Assembly: GCA_001414345.1 (NCBI GenBank)
Contig: LLCB01000266.1
Span: forward strand, 1-64,000
Length of the DNA: 64,000 nt
DNA from: Hymenoscyphus infarciens
Lineage: Eukaryota > Ascomycota > Leotiomycetes > Helotiales > Helotiaceae
Direction: 5' to 3'
A program made the position numbers and the translations under genes. How positions within the stretch are numbered: position 1 is the stretch's first letter; the number at the start of each line of letters is the position of its first letter. Shown here one piece after another: positions 12,801-25,136 of this stretch. The notes beneath the pieces are model-generated. The model ran no database searches. It was not told the origin of the DNA and was given only the letters and a program-made list of their open reading frames with translations.

Positions 12801-13679
12801 CAGACTATTTCATACTGTCGAAAGGTAAGTAAGGAGGTGCAATCGGGGTACTCACAGAGAAACGATCGACGGAATGATGAAATGGATTTCGCGGCCAGTT
12901 AGTTGGATATTTGAGGGTGCTTCCTTGCGAAAGAGAAGTTAAAATCTCCGCACGTACCCCAGGTTCATACAAACTACTTACTACTAGGATTTTTACGTGA
13001 AAGTGTAAATCATGTCACTTAACCTTCGCCTTCAAAGTTTCCCTACTCAGGGGTACCTAGGTCCGAAGCGAACTCCTTCACGCAACTGCTTCAATTAACC
13101 CTTCCATGCAGTATACTCCTTCCATCCGGACATTTACTGATCCCCCTCCCCCGCCCACGCATGCACTTCTCCGTCCTTCCAAAAATCCCCGGTGCGTGGC
13201 ACGAATATGCACGGGAAGTACGAAGGAGACGCAGAAAATAGAAAAAAATAGATCAAGTTGTGTAGCCATGCTTATGCTCGTACGTGGCGTGGATGCCTCG
13301 TGGGAGGTGAGCATTGGACTAGGTGGGTTGGTACAAGGGGGTTTGTATCGTATGCTGTACGAGGGAAGAAGCTGGGGAGGAGAGATTATGTGGTGTGGGT
13401 GGTATTGTACTTTTACGCCGTGGAGGAACGTCAGGTATGTATATGTATGTATGTTCGCGGTGGTTTTGGAAGTTTGGTAAGGTGGACTTGTAGGCTAGTA
13501 GATTAAGTGATGATCATTAAAACGGAAAATTGGCGAGCAGGAGGGGCTTGCTATATATACTAAAAGAGGTTTGCTTGCTTATGAAAAGAACTGGATGCCT
13601 GTGTGTGTTCTTGGTATGCTCGAGGGGCAATGCAGAGTAGTTCAAAGGGTTGAAAAATGAGAAATGAGAACTGTTAAGC

Positions 13680-14270
13680 GAGCTTGCAACAGATAGACAC
13701 TCTATAAATAGAGTCGTTATTTTGATTTATCACTGTAACAACATCGAAAGCAGCATAATTGTGCCAGTAGTTTAGTCTCAGATGAACGTTTATCCAATAC
13801 CTAAAATACCTTCACGAAAAAAACCAGAGTAGAACATATATGAGTGATCTTTCGAGTTACATTAAGCTTTTTATAGGTCATCTGTTGGTTGTACAGACTA
13901 TAGTTGTAAAAAACAGAATAAAGTCAAAAAAAAAAACAGCTAGTATAAGGCTTAAATTTAGTTACATAAGTAACAAAAAAAACCCTTATGATTAAGGCCC
14001 AGATATGGTAAGAAGTGGGAGTGATATCAGACAAAAGGAATAAAAGGACCTAAAAAGGCCATAAAAAAAAGCTCTACAAGTTGATAAAACCTCCTAAAAA
14101 GTCTAAATTAGGATTATATACTTTTTCTGTTCATGGTTGCCATAGTCTGTAATTGAATTTTTTCCAAGTTATGTATAGCCAGGAATAGCTAGTGAAAAAA
14201 AACCCGTGGGTTACCGAGGAATAAAATTCCAGCTATTTGTAGGTCACCTACTAATAGCCGCAACTTGTAT
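13680..14270. other. A-rich low-information stretch
   Basis: Contains many runs of A (for example near 13927, 13975 and 14192) and no usable frame. Near its right end it shares the 11-mer cgtgggttacc and the 10-mer atttgtaggt with the imperfect palindrome at 58106-58180, so a relic of the same small repeat family is possible. Confidence 0.35.
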
Positions 14271-14727
14271 AAATAGCTTGCAGAAAAGTCAACCCCAAGA
14301 CCCACACTGAAAGCATACACACACTTGCTCCAACCCACTTTTCAACAGAAACGATGACAGCAGGAATCACCCCGTCTATCCCTATCCATTGATAGTGAGG
14401 GTGAACCACTAGATGAATGAAGCTGGACGAATCCGTCTTCTTGGGGTATTCTAGAATCTCAGCTATAGAAAACTGTTCCAATTGAAGTCCACAATTTCGA
14501 GGCTGAAGAATGCACGCAGAACAACCCACAGACCCAGTCACATCAATCATGAATCATCCTCGGATCAATGCCCACTCATCGATCAAGCCTTAAATATCAA
14601 GAGAGAAAACAAACGTCATTTTTATGTGTACTAATCAACCTCCCCCACATGAAATTCCTTCATACCCACCATTTCGTCTTGATTACCTGCCTCGCAGGTC
14701 CCCTTTCTCCCACACCTTTCCACAAAC

Positions 14728-17700
14728 TCACCTCAATGGACTCCCGCCAATTCCAGCCCCCAAACCTCCCTTCCCGGGTGTCCAGCCACTCCCGAAACTC
14801 GATCCCGTCCCAGGCGCCAATCCAGCAGGTCTTCTAACCGGTGTTGTAGGTCCACTACTCCCGCCTGCGCCTCTCCCAACTCCCAGTCCACTCCCATCAG
14901 GAAGAATGGGTGGCGTCTCGGTTCTCTCAATCAAATGACCGTCTTTCTTCGCCGCGGGAGGTTTATAGTTCATCTCCCTACCTGTACGATAGATATCCAT
15001 GAGAATAGTTTCCAGGATACCGGCATCTGAGAACTCTTGGTATTTGCGGTAGAGTTTCAGCGCTGTTCGCGCATCCTCGATGGAATCGTGGGTTTCAAGT
15101 TGGATGTCTTCTTTTAAGAGATACCAAGCTAGGAAAGCGAGGGAGAGTTTTCGAAGACGGGCTTTGACGAAGAAGAAATCGATCGTGTCGATGACTTGAG
15201 ATTTGGGGACGTGGATATTGGTTACTCTGAAATCTTGCTTCAATCCGTGACCCAAAAATTTGCAGCCCAGATTGAGAAGTGTCCATAATTTTTTGTAAGC
15301 CACTTTTAGGGGCACAAGGTTGTGTTTTGATAATCTGGGATCGAGATCTCCGTGAACGATTCCAGAGTATGAGGTTAAATAATCGACGATCGGCTCTTTA
15401 CTTGCGATATAGTCGTCGATGAAAGGGAGACCTTCGTCTTCGCCTGATCCACGGATGACTGATACCCGGGCAAGTGCGTAGACGATAGGTCGAATTGTTT
15501 CTCGTTCTCCGTCTGAATTCATTTCTATTTCTGGTTGTCTTACTGCGACAAACTCTGTGTCCAACGCAACAATTGTTCCCTCGCCTGGTATTTCCTGAGG
15601 AACCAAGGGACGGTAAGTCTTTTCGCCTGGATTATTACTGATGATTTTTGTTAGTGGAGAGTGCTTTTTGAAAGTAATAAAACTTACTTGTGATCCACAA
15701 AAAGCAGTGATGTATCCAATTTCTGCTTCCAAGAATTATCAATCCGATTATTGGCGACCTTGACTTGGTATGCTATCACAGAAGGAACTTTCCAGGATGT
15801 ATTGAATGTCAAAGCCTCTTCCGCCTGGATTGGCCGAACCAAAAAATCGTTAAAAAGATGCCACTGACTCTCTCCTGGAGCTTCCGGCCTAGAATGTGCC
15901 ACTACAAAATATGAGCAAAGGTATATGATCAAAGAGTGATGTTACAAACCGTTTACAAGAGAAACGAGATGGGACTTTTGATTTTGTCCACTGTCAATAT
16001 CGGCCGCGAGGCCAATTAAGGAGTACACCGTAATATTGTGTATACCCCGTTGGAGGTGAAGTTTTAGATCTTCGCCTTGATAGCAAAAGAATTGCCCCTG
16101 ATCCACAATCACCCCTATTTCTTCGGGTAACCAGCCAGGTGTGGCCCAAAGTTGTTTTGCTTCTGGGGTTGTTATGGCAGCATTTAACATGAGTACAGCG
16201 GGAACACTGTGTATTGTTTTTCGGGTTGCGAGGGATTGGTATCTTTGACACCGACTGCACCATCCTCGACTTGTTGTTTCCCGTTCCACGCTAGATTTTA
16301 ATATTTGGCAAAATGAGACTTTTGGAGCTCTAGCATTTCGCACAGCGATTTTCTAAACCGGTCAGCTTGCAATCGAGCACGGGTCGAGATAACGAACTGG
16401 TAAAGGGTAGAGCAATTCGTTGACAAAGGTTGTTCCAGGTCGCGTGTGTTCACTTCTGCAGTTCATACAACGAATCGCAGTGGTGGCTGAAGTGGCCAGA
16501 ACCTGTATTTCGTTAGCATCTCATAAACAACTAAATCTTCGGCTTTCAGCCTTACATGATCAAGGGCCGGAGCAAAAGGAGGTATGCTTCGATAGTCGTG
16601 TGTGATTCTTTCTAGCAAAAATCGGTTTAACCCTTGCAACATAGTAGTGAGCGATGTCCCGGGTGCATCTTCTTCAAGAAGACCCAATGGGCCAGCTGGG
16701 AAATGGTGTTAGTGAAGCTCAGCCCGCAAAAATCATCGATACTTACCTTGAGGGTGATTGCTAAATGTCTTGAGCATATTGGTGGCCTGACAAATTGACC
16801 CTTCTGCCTTTTCTAGCATATCAAATAAAAATCCCATTTCACAGAGTAAGCATAAATCATTGATACATGCGCTTGCCGTATGCTGTAATGCTAGATTCCG
16901 CATCAGAGGTGTGAAGTGCATGACTTGTAGTAGCGGGTTGGCGTACGAATTCGAAATGTGAATTTCCAGACCGGAATATGCCGTCTTATTGTAAAATCTG
17001 GATGAGTTAGCAAATATATGGTAGACATGGCCGCAGAATCACGAACCCAAAATCGAAATCGTCAACTCCAAACTTGCTATATTTAATCTCCACGTTCCGG
17101 TACATCACAGGAACCTCGGCCTTCATACTTGATAATTCTGTAGCCCCAATGGCGTCAGCAACATCACTTATTCTGCGTTCCACAACTGGATCGCTGGCCG
17201 ACTCTCTAGCCTTTTCACTCAAGAATTTAGGGGCTTGTAAGCTCGCGGATGTTTTTTCAGTAGTTCTGGTGTTTTCCACCTGGTTTCTCTTCACACCACG
17301 GGTATTGCGACTATATGCGCCCCATTCTGTGGTCTTCAGAGTAGCCACCACTTGGGGGTCAATCTTTTGTGGTGGAGCACCAATTTCGAATATCATATGA
17401 CTTGGCCATGCAGACAACAATTGCTCACGGTAGTATGGCATGCCTATACTGTTTAAGGGCCTTTCCCCCTGTCAGTCAAGGTACCATAATCTCCCCGTAA
17501 GGAACAACTCACGTATCAATTTTCCAGTCCAATGGTGGTGGGGTTTCTTCGGCATCAGCAAATTCGACTGGATTACTGAGCTCAGCAAATCTTACTCGAG
17601 AAGGCGAGCCCCAAAGATGTAAATTGCACTCGGGATCTGCTAACAAGATAGCTTCACCAGACGGGGCAATCTCCATCATAGTCAAATATGACAACACATT

Positions 17701-18780
17701 TGCCTGTCTTACATTGCTGGTGTTTACGTTCATTAAGTCGACAATATGAATTTGGCCGATTTGGGACACGACGATACTCGTAGTTGACATTCGGGGATGC
17801 ATTCGAACATATGCTGCGCCAGCAGGAAAGGGAATCGGGGACATGGAATTCATATTTTTCAAGTCAAATACATTGACAAGAGGATCCAGCATGTACTGCT
17901 GTTGCTGCCTAAGAGAATAGCCGCAGGTGACAATAAAATCATGCTGGGCGTCCATATCATTAATGAGTGATGCATGAGCATTCCAGGTTTTGACCAGATT
18001 GAAAGTGGCCGAGTCGAGGATATTGACTGATCCAACCCGAGTCGCGGCGCATATATATCGACTTCGTTTTAATATGGTGTAATGATCAGATGTTGGGATC
18101 TAATACTTTAGCTGAAATTTCCAGAATCCAGAGGGCTATGTGCTCTTCTACCTGTTTTGTGATAGTCCCCTTGTCCACATCAATGGTAAACATCTGTTCC
18201 TGCCATCCCGCCACCAAGATTTCCGAAGTGCCCTTGGAGGTAAAAGTCATACACCGTAAATCTTTCATTTCATCATGACTATTGCCAATCAGTTTCCGTC
18301 CCATTTATTCAATTGTTGGTATGCAACCGTACGTTATGTGCCATATTGGAGGACCCCGTCTCGTTGCCATGTGCACACTCCCCGCGCACAGAGCTATCAC
18401 CCCCTTATCATGTAATAACAGTTGCCGTACGAGACCATCGCCAGCCTTGAAGGATGTATATCGTGTCAGCTCGGTGCCGTAGAAACTCGAGACGCGACCG
18501 AACTCGTTTCCAGCCCAGATGAGCTCTTGTGCCGTGTCGAAGGCGGTGGAAACCACTTGCGTGGGGACAGCGTTCTGCCCCGGTGGTGGGAGAAGCAGAC
18601 GCCCGACCTGGAAGGGAAAAAATAATCAGTATGTGTTATATAAATCGTGAAAATCAAACATTGGGGCAAGAAGCGGTTCAGTCAAGGCTGCCCCGCCCAA
18701 AAGCCAACATTTCAAGAATCCACCACCTGCAATCAGATTTTAGAATAGGATCAAAACTTACTTCCTCCCAGTCGCCATCC
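14728..18780 (-). CDS. PAN2, catalytic subunit of the PAN2-PAN3 deadenylase
   Basis: PAN2 trims mRNA poly(A) tails in the cytoplasm together with PAN3. The gene is intron-rich. Exon 1 (18760-18780) encodes MDGDWEE; exon 2 starts at 18607. Introns of about 50 nt are clear at 18305 (HIT/HDEMKDL) and near 18100 ([11 protein letters not shown]). The order is an N-terminal WD40 part (about 17500-18607), a pseudo-UCH middle (about 15690-17440; no catalytic Cys-His triad seen), with Cys-rich IRCMNCRSE and [11 protein letters not shown], and a C-terminal DEDDh exonuclease. The exonuclease residues are visible: ALDTEF (Asp, Glu), GLKQDFRV (Asp), [14 protein letters not shown] (His, Asp). The tail is Gly/Pro-rich. 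All domains are present, so the enzyme should be active. It is divergent from the transporter at 19136, with a 355-bp shared upstream region. Confidence 0.97.
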
Positions 18781-19135
18781 ATCTAGTGTAATTCAGTTCA
18801 TGTTACCAATCCATGATTGTGCAGCCAGAAGAAGCTGGACAAAGAGATCTGAGAGTGATGCTGGGCCGGTGGCAGACCCATCCTTTTGGGATTAGCTTCG
18901 ATTGAGGCGGTGTAAATGCTTGGCATGTTTTTGGATAAGCTCTGGATCAGACCCTGTCAATGCCTTGTCTCACCTCCACGTCTCATACCAAGTGGTTGAG
19001 CACGCCCACAGCTAGCTAGCAAGGAGCTCTGGCTTTTTGTTTTTTGTTCTGTTTTGTTCGGTTCTGTTCTCATAATAATCATACTCTTTCTCCCTTTCTT
19101 TCTGTCTTGGATAATATTGAAAGTACAAACTTGCG
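18781..19135. promoter_or_regulatory. bidirectional upstream region of PAN2 and the MFS gene
   Basis: A 355-bp gap separates two divergent start codons. It contains a pyrimidine-rich TTTTTGTTCTG-type run just before 19136, typical of fungal promoters. No specific factor site is assigned. Confidence 0.5.
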
Positions 19136-20801
19136 ATGAATTTTTACGATTCCGCCTTTATCTTCCTGATATCAGGATGTGGCCTCTTGACGTGGCGGCA
19201 ATATCGCAAACGAGAAGAGAGGCCGGAGGAGAAGCTGCTCACCCAACCCTTGGTTACTCCTCGAGCAAAAGCTGAGGCCAGGGAGTTCCAATGGCTATTT
19301 CTCACTGTATATTGCTTGGTGATGGGGTCCGATTGGCTTCAAGGTATGCTGATACGAAGATTGAATCCAACTGTTGCTCACAATTTTCAAGGACCATACG
19401 TGTACAGTCTTTACAAAGACCAATTCGGCCTCGAAGAACGAATCGTTGGTCTCCTCTTCGTCACGGGCTTCCTTTCCGGGGCCGTTTCTGGTTACTTTGT
19501 CGGACAATTCGCAGATGCCAACGGCCGCAAGACAGCATGTCTGATATTCTGCATCACCTACTCTACTGCTTGTTTTTCGACGCTTGTACCTAGTCTACCG
19601 GCTCTATTTTTCGGTCGAGTCTTTGGTGGTTTAAGTACCAGCTTGATGTATAGCGCGTTCGAAAGCTGGATGGTCACCGAATTTCATAAAAGGCGTGTGG
19701 ATCAGGCGGGGACGAGTTTGAACAGCATGTATGGGATTATGACTACACTGAATAGTGTCGTAGCTATCTTTTCAGGGGTTTTTAGTGAGTGGCTGGTCCA
19801 AATTACCGGCACGAAAAGAGCACCATTTATGGCGAGTGCTGGTCTTCTCGGAGTCGCATTCTGGATTATAGCTATATACTGGGTAAGTTCTTTCCCTATA
19901 TTTTATTCAAAGGAACTCCTTCAAACCATAAACCTTACGTTGTCTCGTAAAAAAAATACACACCCGCATCTGCGGGCGTGGAAAGGGGAGATGAGAAAGG
20001 GAAGACGTTTGAATTCTTTGTTTCTTTGCTCTATGTAAATATAGACATCAGGGAAATATCAGATCCATTCACTCTGATCTAAAAGTCCTATGCTTAACTC
20101 CATATCCTCTCATAGCCCAACTAACTCAATCTCAGACCGAAAACTACGGCGACAGCCACGCCCAAGACCCCACTACCACAGCCCACCGATTATCCCAACC
20201 TCCACCCCCTTCCGTCCTTCTCACGATAATAAAAGACAAACGAATTCTCACCCTCGGCCTTGCATCCTGCATCTTCGAAGGCTCCATGTACCTCTTCGTC
20301 TTCTTCTGGACCCCCGCCCTCCTTACAGCGCACACGCACTCTCATTCCCCCAACACCTCTTTACCACTAGGTCTAATATTCGCCTCCTTCATGGCCTCTT
20401 GCATGCTTGGGTCCCTCCTCTTCTCCCTTCTCTCCTCGCCCTCATCCTCCCTCTCACTTTCCCCATCCCGTCTTCTGACCCTTCTTTTCGCTACCGCCTC
20501 AACTTCCCTCCTCCTCACAATATTGCTGAAAGGAGAGAAAACTACATTCTGGGCGTTCTGTATTTTTGAAATGTGCGTAGGCATGTATTGGCCGAGTATT
20601 GGGTCGTTAAAGGGGAGAGTTGTGGAGGATGGGGTGAGAGCGAGGGTTTATGGGATGTTGAGGGTTCCGTTGAATGTTTTTGTTGTTGTGGCTTTAAGCT
20701 TGATTGAGGAGGGGGAGGAATATCGGAATGGGGTTTTCTTGGTTTGTGGCGGTTTATTAGTGGTTACTTCAGGGCTGTTTCATTGGGTTGTTGGGGAGTA
20801 G
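19136..20801 (+). CDS. MFSD5-like (molybdate-anion type) MFS transporter
   Basis: Two exons, 19136-19882 and 20136-20801, give 470 aa; the intron starts GTAAGT and ends CTCAG. The protein is multi-pass. Family landmarks of MFSD5 are in order: DWLQ in TM1, YVYSLYKDQFGLEERIVGLLF, a GRKTACLIFCITYS loop, GRVFGGLSTSLMYSAFESW, then after the intron ENYGD, ILTLGLASCIFEGSMYLFVF, FWTPAL, and GLIFASFMASCMLGS. In algae and mammals members import molybdate; substrate in this fungus is inference. The protein follows an N-terminal membrane anchor. The intron is unusually long (253 nt) compared with neighbours. It converges on the FHIP gene. Confidence 0.93.
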
Positions 20802-21476
20802 AAAAAAGTATTTGGAATTTCTGGGGAAAGGAAGCGGGTCTTTCGTTCAGCTTTTTATGGTAGAGATCAAATATTCATTGCGTTCATCTAGATCTGGGAT
20901 ACCATCTATACCTTCTCATATATCACTTAGTCACCTACTTCCAGTCAATTCGCCCATGAGTTATAACTTAAATTAATGAGGACTTGGTGGTAGGTCGGGA
21001 ATTGACACATGCTATGGCGAGTTCCGATCTAGTCGCTCTCTGTACACCTACCTATCTGACAGTGCATTACAGTAAAGCTGTAAAGCAATTTTCGAAATTT
21101 TACAATAATCAGATTCTAGGACCTTCAATTCTTCTTCAGATAACCGATCAACGTCTGGGATTAGAGGAGAGACCAAGAGACCAACACTCCGAGCTAAGCC
21201 ACTTCAGGAGGTGGGTTGGAGTGGACCCCATTCCTTCCCTCGTGGCAGCTCCTTTCCTGAGGGACCGAACCGCGATTGGACTCTGATTGTCTGGAAGGTA
21301 TATCCAGGTCGTTCTCAATGGCAGCTCTAGTTCAATCTTTCGCCGTGAAATATTTAAAGCTTAACAGAGCCGTAAGAAGAAACAAAACAACATTATAGTA
21401 TAACGCAAAAAAGGTATCTCATAAACAAAAACCACAATCTACACAACACCATCCCACCATCCTCAATACCACCCTC
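20802..21476. other. intergenic between convergent genes
   Basis: Contains the 3' flanks of the MFS and FHIP genes. Frames such as 20984-21286 have no recognisable content. Nothing else seen. Confidence 0.5.
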
Positions 21477-24471
21477 TTACACAAACCTAATTTCCCCGAA
21501 TAACCCCGCTCGAACCTGTACCAACGCCGCAACCTCCAACAAGAACTCCTGTAATACAAGAACGTTAGTCAAAACATGACTAACAGTAACCTCCTTTTCC
21601 ACATCTGCTTCTCCTTCTATTTCTCCTTCCGCTTCGGCCTTATTGCCAGTCATTTTGATATCTTCCAGTGCGACGACACTTTCCCCTGCGCCGTCCATGT
21701 TTTCTGCCGCCCCTCGAAGGTTGGGAAATGGAATGGGCGCTACCTCGCTTTTGGGTAATGGAAGTCCAACTCTTCTCGCAAGAATACTTTGATCAATGGC
21801 AGCAAACGCTAATGCTTGACTAGCCGGAACACCAGGCGCAGCGAATTTACTCTCCGAATCCCTCAGAGGACTGGAAGAGAAAGCTCTGGAACTATCTCTC
21901 GATGGAGTCCCGCTTCCTGGAAACTGTGGAGGGGGTATGGCAGAGTTCTTTGAGCTAGTCGGAGTCGAAAAGCCAAATGCATTGCTCAGTCCGCTGCTAC
22001 TGCTACGTTGTTGGTCCTGGCTCTGACGGCCTCGAGGGGAATTGGAGCGGGAAGGTGTATTGTTGCCGCTAAGCTCTGGGAATATGCGCTGAGCTAAAGA
22101 ATCGAACCCAGATTTTCTCGGAGGCGACACTGAGCGTGTGGAGGATGTCGAACGTCGTGGAGATGGTTGGACAGGTGCAGGTGTGGGTTGCGCTGAGGCG
22201 GTAGAAAAAGCCTGACGGCGTTGTTGGAGAAGCTCATCGAAACGAGGGATGGTAGTTCGATAGGCTTGTACCTGGTGCACCAAAGTGCTGAGCTGTGTAA
22301 GGAATGAAGGAATCTTGGATTCAGACCATTTTGGGCACCGGCGCATTCTACGAATAGCCTTGATCTGCGACCTCTCTTCGATTTCAATTGCATCCCCAGA
22401 AAGCGTAAGTGGATCTTCCTCGATATCTTCTTCATCATCCTCATATACATATTTTGTTGGATCTGGAAGAAGCCAACCGTCTATGCGCATATAGCCGCAC
22501 GTTGCCAAATCCATAATTGCCCCTGTGAGTGACAAATTTGTCTCGACGGAATTTGTAAAGAAGGTTGATAGTGTTGCGAGTAACGTCTTCAGCAGGGGAT
22601 CTTCAGGTCTCAGTGTATGGGGCCGGATATCGCGAGGAGCACCTGGTATTGTTGCCTGTGAGCCGGGAAATTTGGTGGTGCCTCCAGCTAACTTGGGTGC
22701 AATTAGCGATATTGAACAGACATGGCTCTCTAGCATATTCATGCTATCCCTGACGTGGTTTTCGTAAATATCGTCGAAATTCTCATCGCCTCCTACAGCT
22801 CCAGCAAGCGTCAATAAAAACTCCATTTCTGTCTCGTGGGCTCCGATTGTTCGTTCGGGCCCTTCTGACAGTACCTGACTTGTCCATAAAAGCGTCGTTA
22901 CTGCATATCGGTGATGCCGCCTTAAGATCACCGAGACAAGTTGGAGTGTGACAGCGATGGTCTGCTCACTCTCTGATCGGAGACTTGCTTGTATCAAGTC
23001 AACAAGATTGAAAAGGGCTGGGGTTGAGACAACTTCGATGGTTGTAGCCATCATTGTGGCCAGATCCATTGATTTTCGTTTCCTGGCAGCACTGACTGAT
23101 GCTCGGGACCCTGACGGTGCAGGCGCTGAATCTGGAAGCGCAAGGAGGTAGTGCAAGATGAGATGTATCATGTCAGGATGGTCGAGGGATTCAAGTATTC
23201 TTCGGAGGTAGGTCAAAACTGCCACTGAAGATCCGCCATCAACATCAGAAGATTCGAGCAGGGAAGGGTATCTATATTTGTTAGTTTTATAAAGAAAGTT
23301 AAGGATACGGGGTTATTTACAATAATTGCTGAAGAAAAATAACTTGAAAGTGCTCCAAAAGTGTCTGCTTGACCTCCACAGACTTGCAATGATTCAAGAC
23401 GTCCTGCCAGAAAACCAAGTGGGACAGAAATGTTTCCATATGACTTTGAAAATCTGGAGAAGCTGAACTGACGATCTCGGAAGTTTCGATGGGGTGCTCA
23501 TAATCTGAAAGAGCAAGAATTGGGGGTAGCTCGTCTGTAGGGAAATCGATGACCAGCTTCCGGCTCAATTGACTATACAGAGCCCCGAGTCCAGTTGCCA
23601 TCAAAGTCGCCAAGTCGCTTTCCACTATCCATTGCTCAAGGGCTACGGAATTCGAAGCTGCCTCGATAATATACAGCAGGCCTGTCCTCGCAAAATCACC
23701 AATCCTCCCTTCATGGTGTATATAGTCTATCAGAAGATAGAACAGTGGAAAATCTTCCTTGTGTGTCTTGCCCGTAAACTTTTCGTGTGCGTCTTGGCCA
23801 TCCCCCGTCTCCTCGCGTTCTTGTGCGGCAAACCATGCGGGTAAAATTTCCGGGTCCAGTCTGATCTTGGTCGTAATATTGAAGGACAATTCCACTACTT
23901 CAGATTCCGTCTCAGAGCTTAGTCGTATGCTATTTGCCCCGGTAATTCGCACAAGCAGGTTCATCAAACTCTTCGAAAAGGCTTCATTCTCCACAAAGTT
24001 CTCCTCCTCACTATCGATCAGCGTCGCAAATAACCCAACCCCTTCACGAATAATTCCTTCATTGTATGAGGTCGTGGCAATCTTGCCTATCGGTATATAA
24101 ATCTGCTTGGAAGAAGCAAAAACGATGCAGGGGTGTGGTAGGGGTCGTCTCGATTCGTCGCTCAGTATCGTGGTGAGGTCCTGGATAGTCCCACGTATAT
24201 CTTCGGCCGCTTCATAATCTCTGGCCAAATTCGATGTGCCACGCCATACTTGCTAGTAAAAGTTAGTTCTCTGCGAGTATTGCCAGCCGGAACAAACCCA
24301 CCAAAAGTTGACTGTATTCACGTTTGAAGCGTGCCAGACGCTTTTCTGGATTATTGGATGCCCCTTTGTTGCCTCCAGGAGCGAGGGAGGTACCCGCGAT
24401 TAAGCGCGACCACTATTTGACCATTAGTCTGTCTGTCAATTGATTTCGATCGAGATTCTTACAAAGTCCAT
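21477..24471 (-). CDS. FHIP (Fts/Hook-interacting protein, RAI16-like)
   Basis: Four exons give 948 aa with the reading frame closed: 24463-24471, 24302-24412, 23321-24252 and 21477-23271. Exon 1 is only nine bases (M-D-F). The core LTYLRRILESLDHPDMIHLI and HYLLALPD, plus ISLIAPKL-type helices, identify the RAI16-like/FHIP family. FHIP joins FTS and Hook and links early endosomes to dynein in filamentous fungi (for example FhipA in Aspergillus). The part from about 21660 to 22200 is a Ser/Pro-rich, basic linker (PSPRRSTSSTRS, SRSNSPRGRQSQ), probably disordered; an acidic EAEGEIEGEADVEKE stretch precedes the C-terminal helix. No break is seen. Confidence 0.92.
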
Positions 24472-24866
24472 GGCTGGATACTATTCATCTTTTTCGTGTG
24501 TTGCTTGGACTTCCCGAGGTTCCTCGACCACGATTCTCAAACGCGCCATTAGGTCGGGTCCAGCCCAGGCGACAGGGGTCGCACAATGTGGGTCACCCGC
24601 ACATCACCTTTAGGCGAGAAAGAGGAGACGACGACGACCATCAATTTCAGCCAAACACTTTTGACTTACTTTCACAAAATACTTTGAAGTCGGACGGAGG
24701 AAAGGCACCTCTCCAGTCTAATGCCTTGACACAATTCACAAGTTATTGAAAAGCAATTATGGAAAAACATGGTAGAAACAAGGCGAGCGCTTAATGCTTC
24801 TTTGAAGGTGACTCGTAAGTTCAAAGGTGAGGGAATATCATTATTATCTCTCTTATGCCCTTCTCT

Positions 24867-25136
24867 TACGCTTCTTGAGATACTAAGGTATACCAAGGCT
24901 GAAAAAGTGCAAAAAAAAATAATCTCTGATGGTCTATAGGAAAGGATGTTTACTTACAGGATGTGTGGAGTCCTCTACCGGAGTAGACGCATCCCTCGCC
25001 ACTCTTAGATACACTTCTTCACCAAACACCACGATACGAGAAGCCCCCTCACAAATCCCACACGATCGGTTGGTCTCAGTTGTGTAAATGAATGTTTCTT
25101 CTACTAATTTGAGACGTCTTAAGCAAGCCCGAACTC
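24867..25136 (-). CDS. possible small two-exon gene (C-terminal part)
   Basis: A 58-bp intron (24900-24957) with donor GTAAGT, a long T-tract and a TTTTTCAG acceptor joins a coding-like exon (24958 to about 25131) to a short last exon (24867-24899). The joined reading runs LKLVEETFIYTTETNRSCGI, continues through CEGASRIVVFGEEVYLRV and ARDASTPVEDSTHP, and finishes PPWYTLVSQEA stop. It has a Cys-x-x-Cys pair. The start is unresolved: upstream in frame is a stop near 25134, so at least one more 5' exon is needed. A phase-compatible one beginning MNLLTNNG near 25270 exists but has a weak donor. I do not recognise the family. It lies in tandem behind FHIP's promoter on the same strand. Confidence 0.35.

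Larger units (their letters stand above)
8913..14727. other. 5.8-kb stretch without a recognisable gene
   Basis: Scattered frames of 60-170 codons on both strands show no domain, no convincing splice chain and no codon regularity. The part nearest 8913 should contain the kinase promoter and 5' UTR. The rest holds minisatellites (listed separately), a TCCC microsatellite near 11270-11293, a GGTA run near 12573-12592, and an A-rich, gene-poor part at 13680-14270. A long non-coding transcript or a degraded repeat cannot be excluded. Confidence 0.5.

Noticed and set aside
13106..13480. 124-codon plus-strand frame
   Set aside because: Proline run and simple sequence; no family resemblance or splice context.
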